Shown here: in pieces, positions 50,074-50,074 of the stretch
Numbering within the stretch: the stretch's first letter is position 1
Layout of the letters: each line of letters opens with the position of its first letter
Origin: Phycisphaerae bacterium
GTDB taxonomy: Bacteria; Planctomycetota; Phycisphaerae; Sedimentisphaerales; Anaerohalosphaeraceae
Assembly: GCA_016782835.1 (NCBI GenBank)
Contig: JADHXS010000003.1
Location: forward strand, 1-50,074
Direction: 5' to 3'
Length of the DNA: 50,074 bases
The notes under the pieces: model-generated
Told to the model about the DNA's origin: nothing
What the model saw: the letters and a program-made list of their open reading frames with translations, nothing else
Databases searched by the model: none
Position numbers and translations under genes: made by a program

Positions 50074-50074
50074 G

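Noticed and set aside
49793-50074. SAH riboswitch in front of ahcY
   Set aside because: The leader behind the predicted promoter is only about 35 bases and no SAH aptamer core is seen in it or further upstream.

Overview
Organism. The window reads as a chromosomal core region of a diderm bacterium, most likely a planctomycete and perhaps of the Phycisphaerae; this is inferred from gene content, not from a marker gene. Supporting signs are the KDO genes (kdsD-kdsC) and an LptC/OstA-like protein (outer membrane), Mla-type lipid transport genes, a prepilin with the His...DG tail common in planctomycetes and verrucomicrobia, an ECF sigma gene with a membrane-anchored 'VWVDPETKLPVEIE' partner, and a tmRNA tag ending QYSLAA. 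I see no integrase, transposase, phage gene or CRISPR array. Almost every kilobase is occupied by intact genes.

Layout. 1-1.5 kb: tail of a DUF6941-type gene and queE. 1.5-3.4 kb: a minus-strand operon of a DUF2089 zinc-ribbon protein, two membrane proteins with N-terminal SHOCT-like helices and a zinc-ribbon protein made of glycine/alanine pentads. 3.5-6.4 kb: tRNA-Leu(GAG), bacterioferritin, pta, tRNA-Arg(ACG), hisI. 6.5-18.4 kb: a long plus-strand run of flippase-like UPF0104, DUF502, hpf, EIIA, HPr, Enzyme I, DUF2344, rng, kdsD, kdsC and a 976-residue LptC/OstA-like protein. 18.4-20.1 kb: mlaF/mlaE on the minus strand. 20.4 kb: tmRNA, then a GIY-YIG gene. 21.2-26.7 kb: one giant gene joining a GH13-like domain and a GT5 glycogen-synthase-like domain. 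26.9-32.9 kb: a minus-strand type II secretion/type IV pilus-like operon (GspE, two GspF, four pilin-like proteins). 33-36 kb: ECF sigma/zinc anti-sigma pair, TauE exporter, Rrf2 regulator, DUF2490 barrel. 36-40.6 kb: mntP, metallophosphoesterase, DUF1638, a second ECF sigma with its membrane partner. 40.7-50 kb: M48 lipoprotein protease, hpt, RluA, DUF456, clpB, CBS protein, dicarboxylate/amino-acid symporter, ahcY.

How the parts fit. The PTS genes supply a phosphorelay (Enzyme I, HPr, EIIA) with no sugar-transporting EIIB/EIIC in the window, so a regulatory role is likely. The kdsD-kdsC-LptC order follows the classic LPS export locus, but the LptC position is filled by a very large protein that may also cover the LptA role. 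The pilus-like operon lacks a secretin, prepilin peptidase and GspL/M genes in the window, so any such partners lie elsewhere. The GH13-GT5 fusion is the most unusual single gene and suggests an alpha-glucan synthase resembling the fungal alpha-1,3-glucan synthase layout.

Regulation. I matched about a dozen sigma-A type promoters by eye. Several have a TTGCAT or TTGCGA -35 box. There are hairpin terminators at convergent or gene-end positions, and several families of short palindromic repeats in intergenic gaps.
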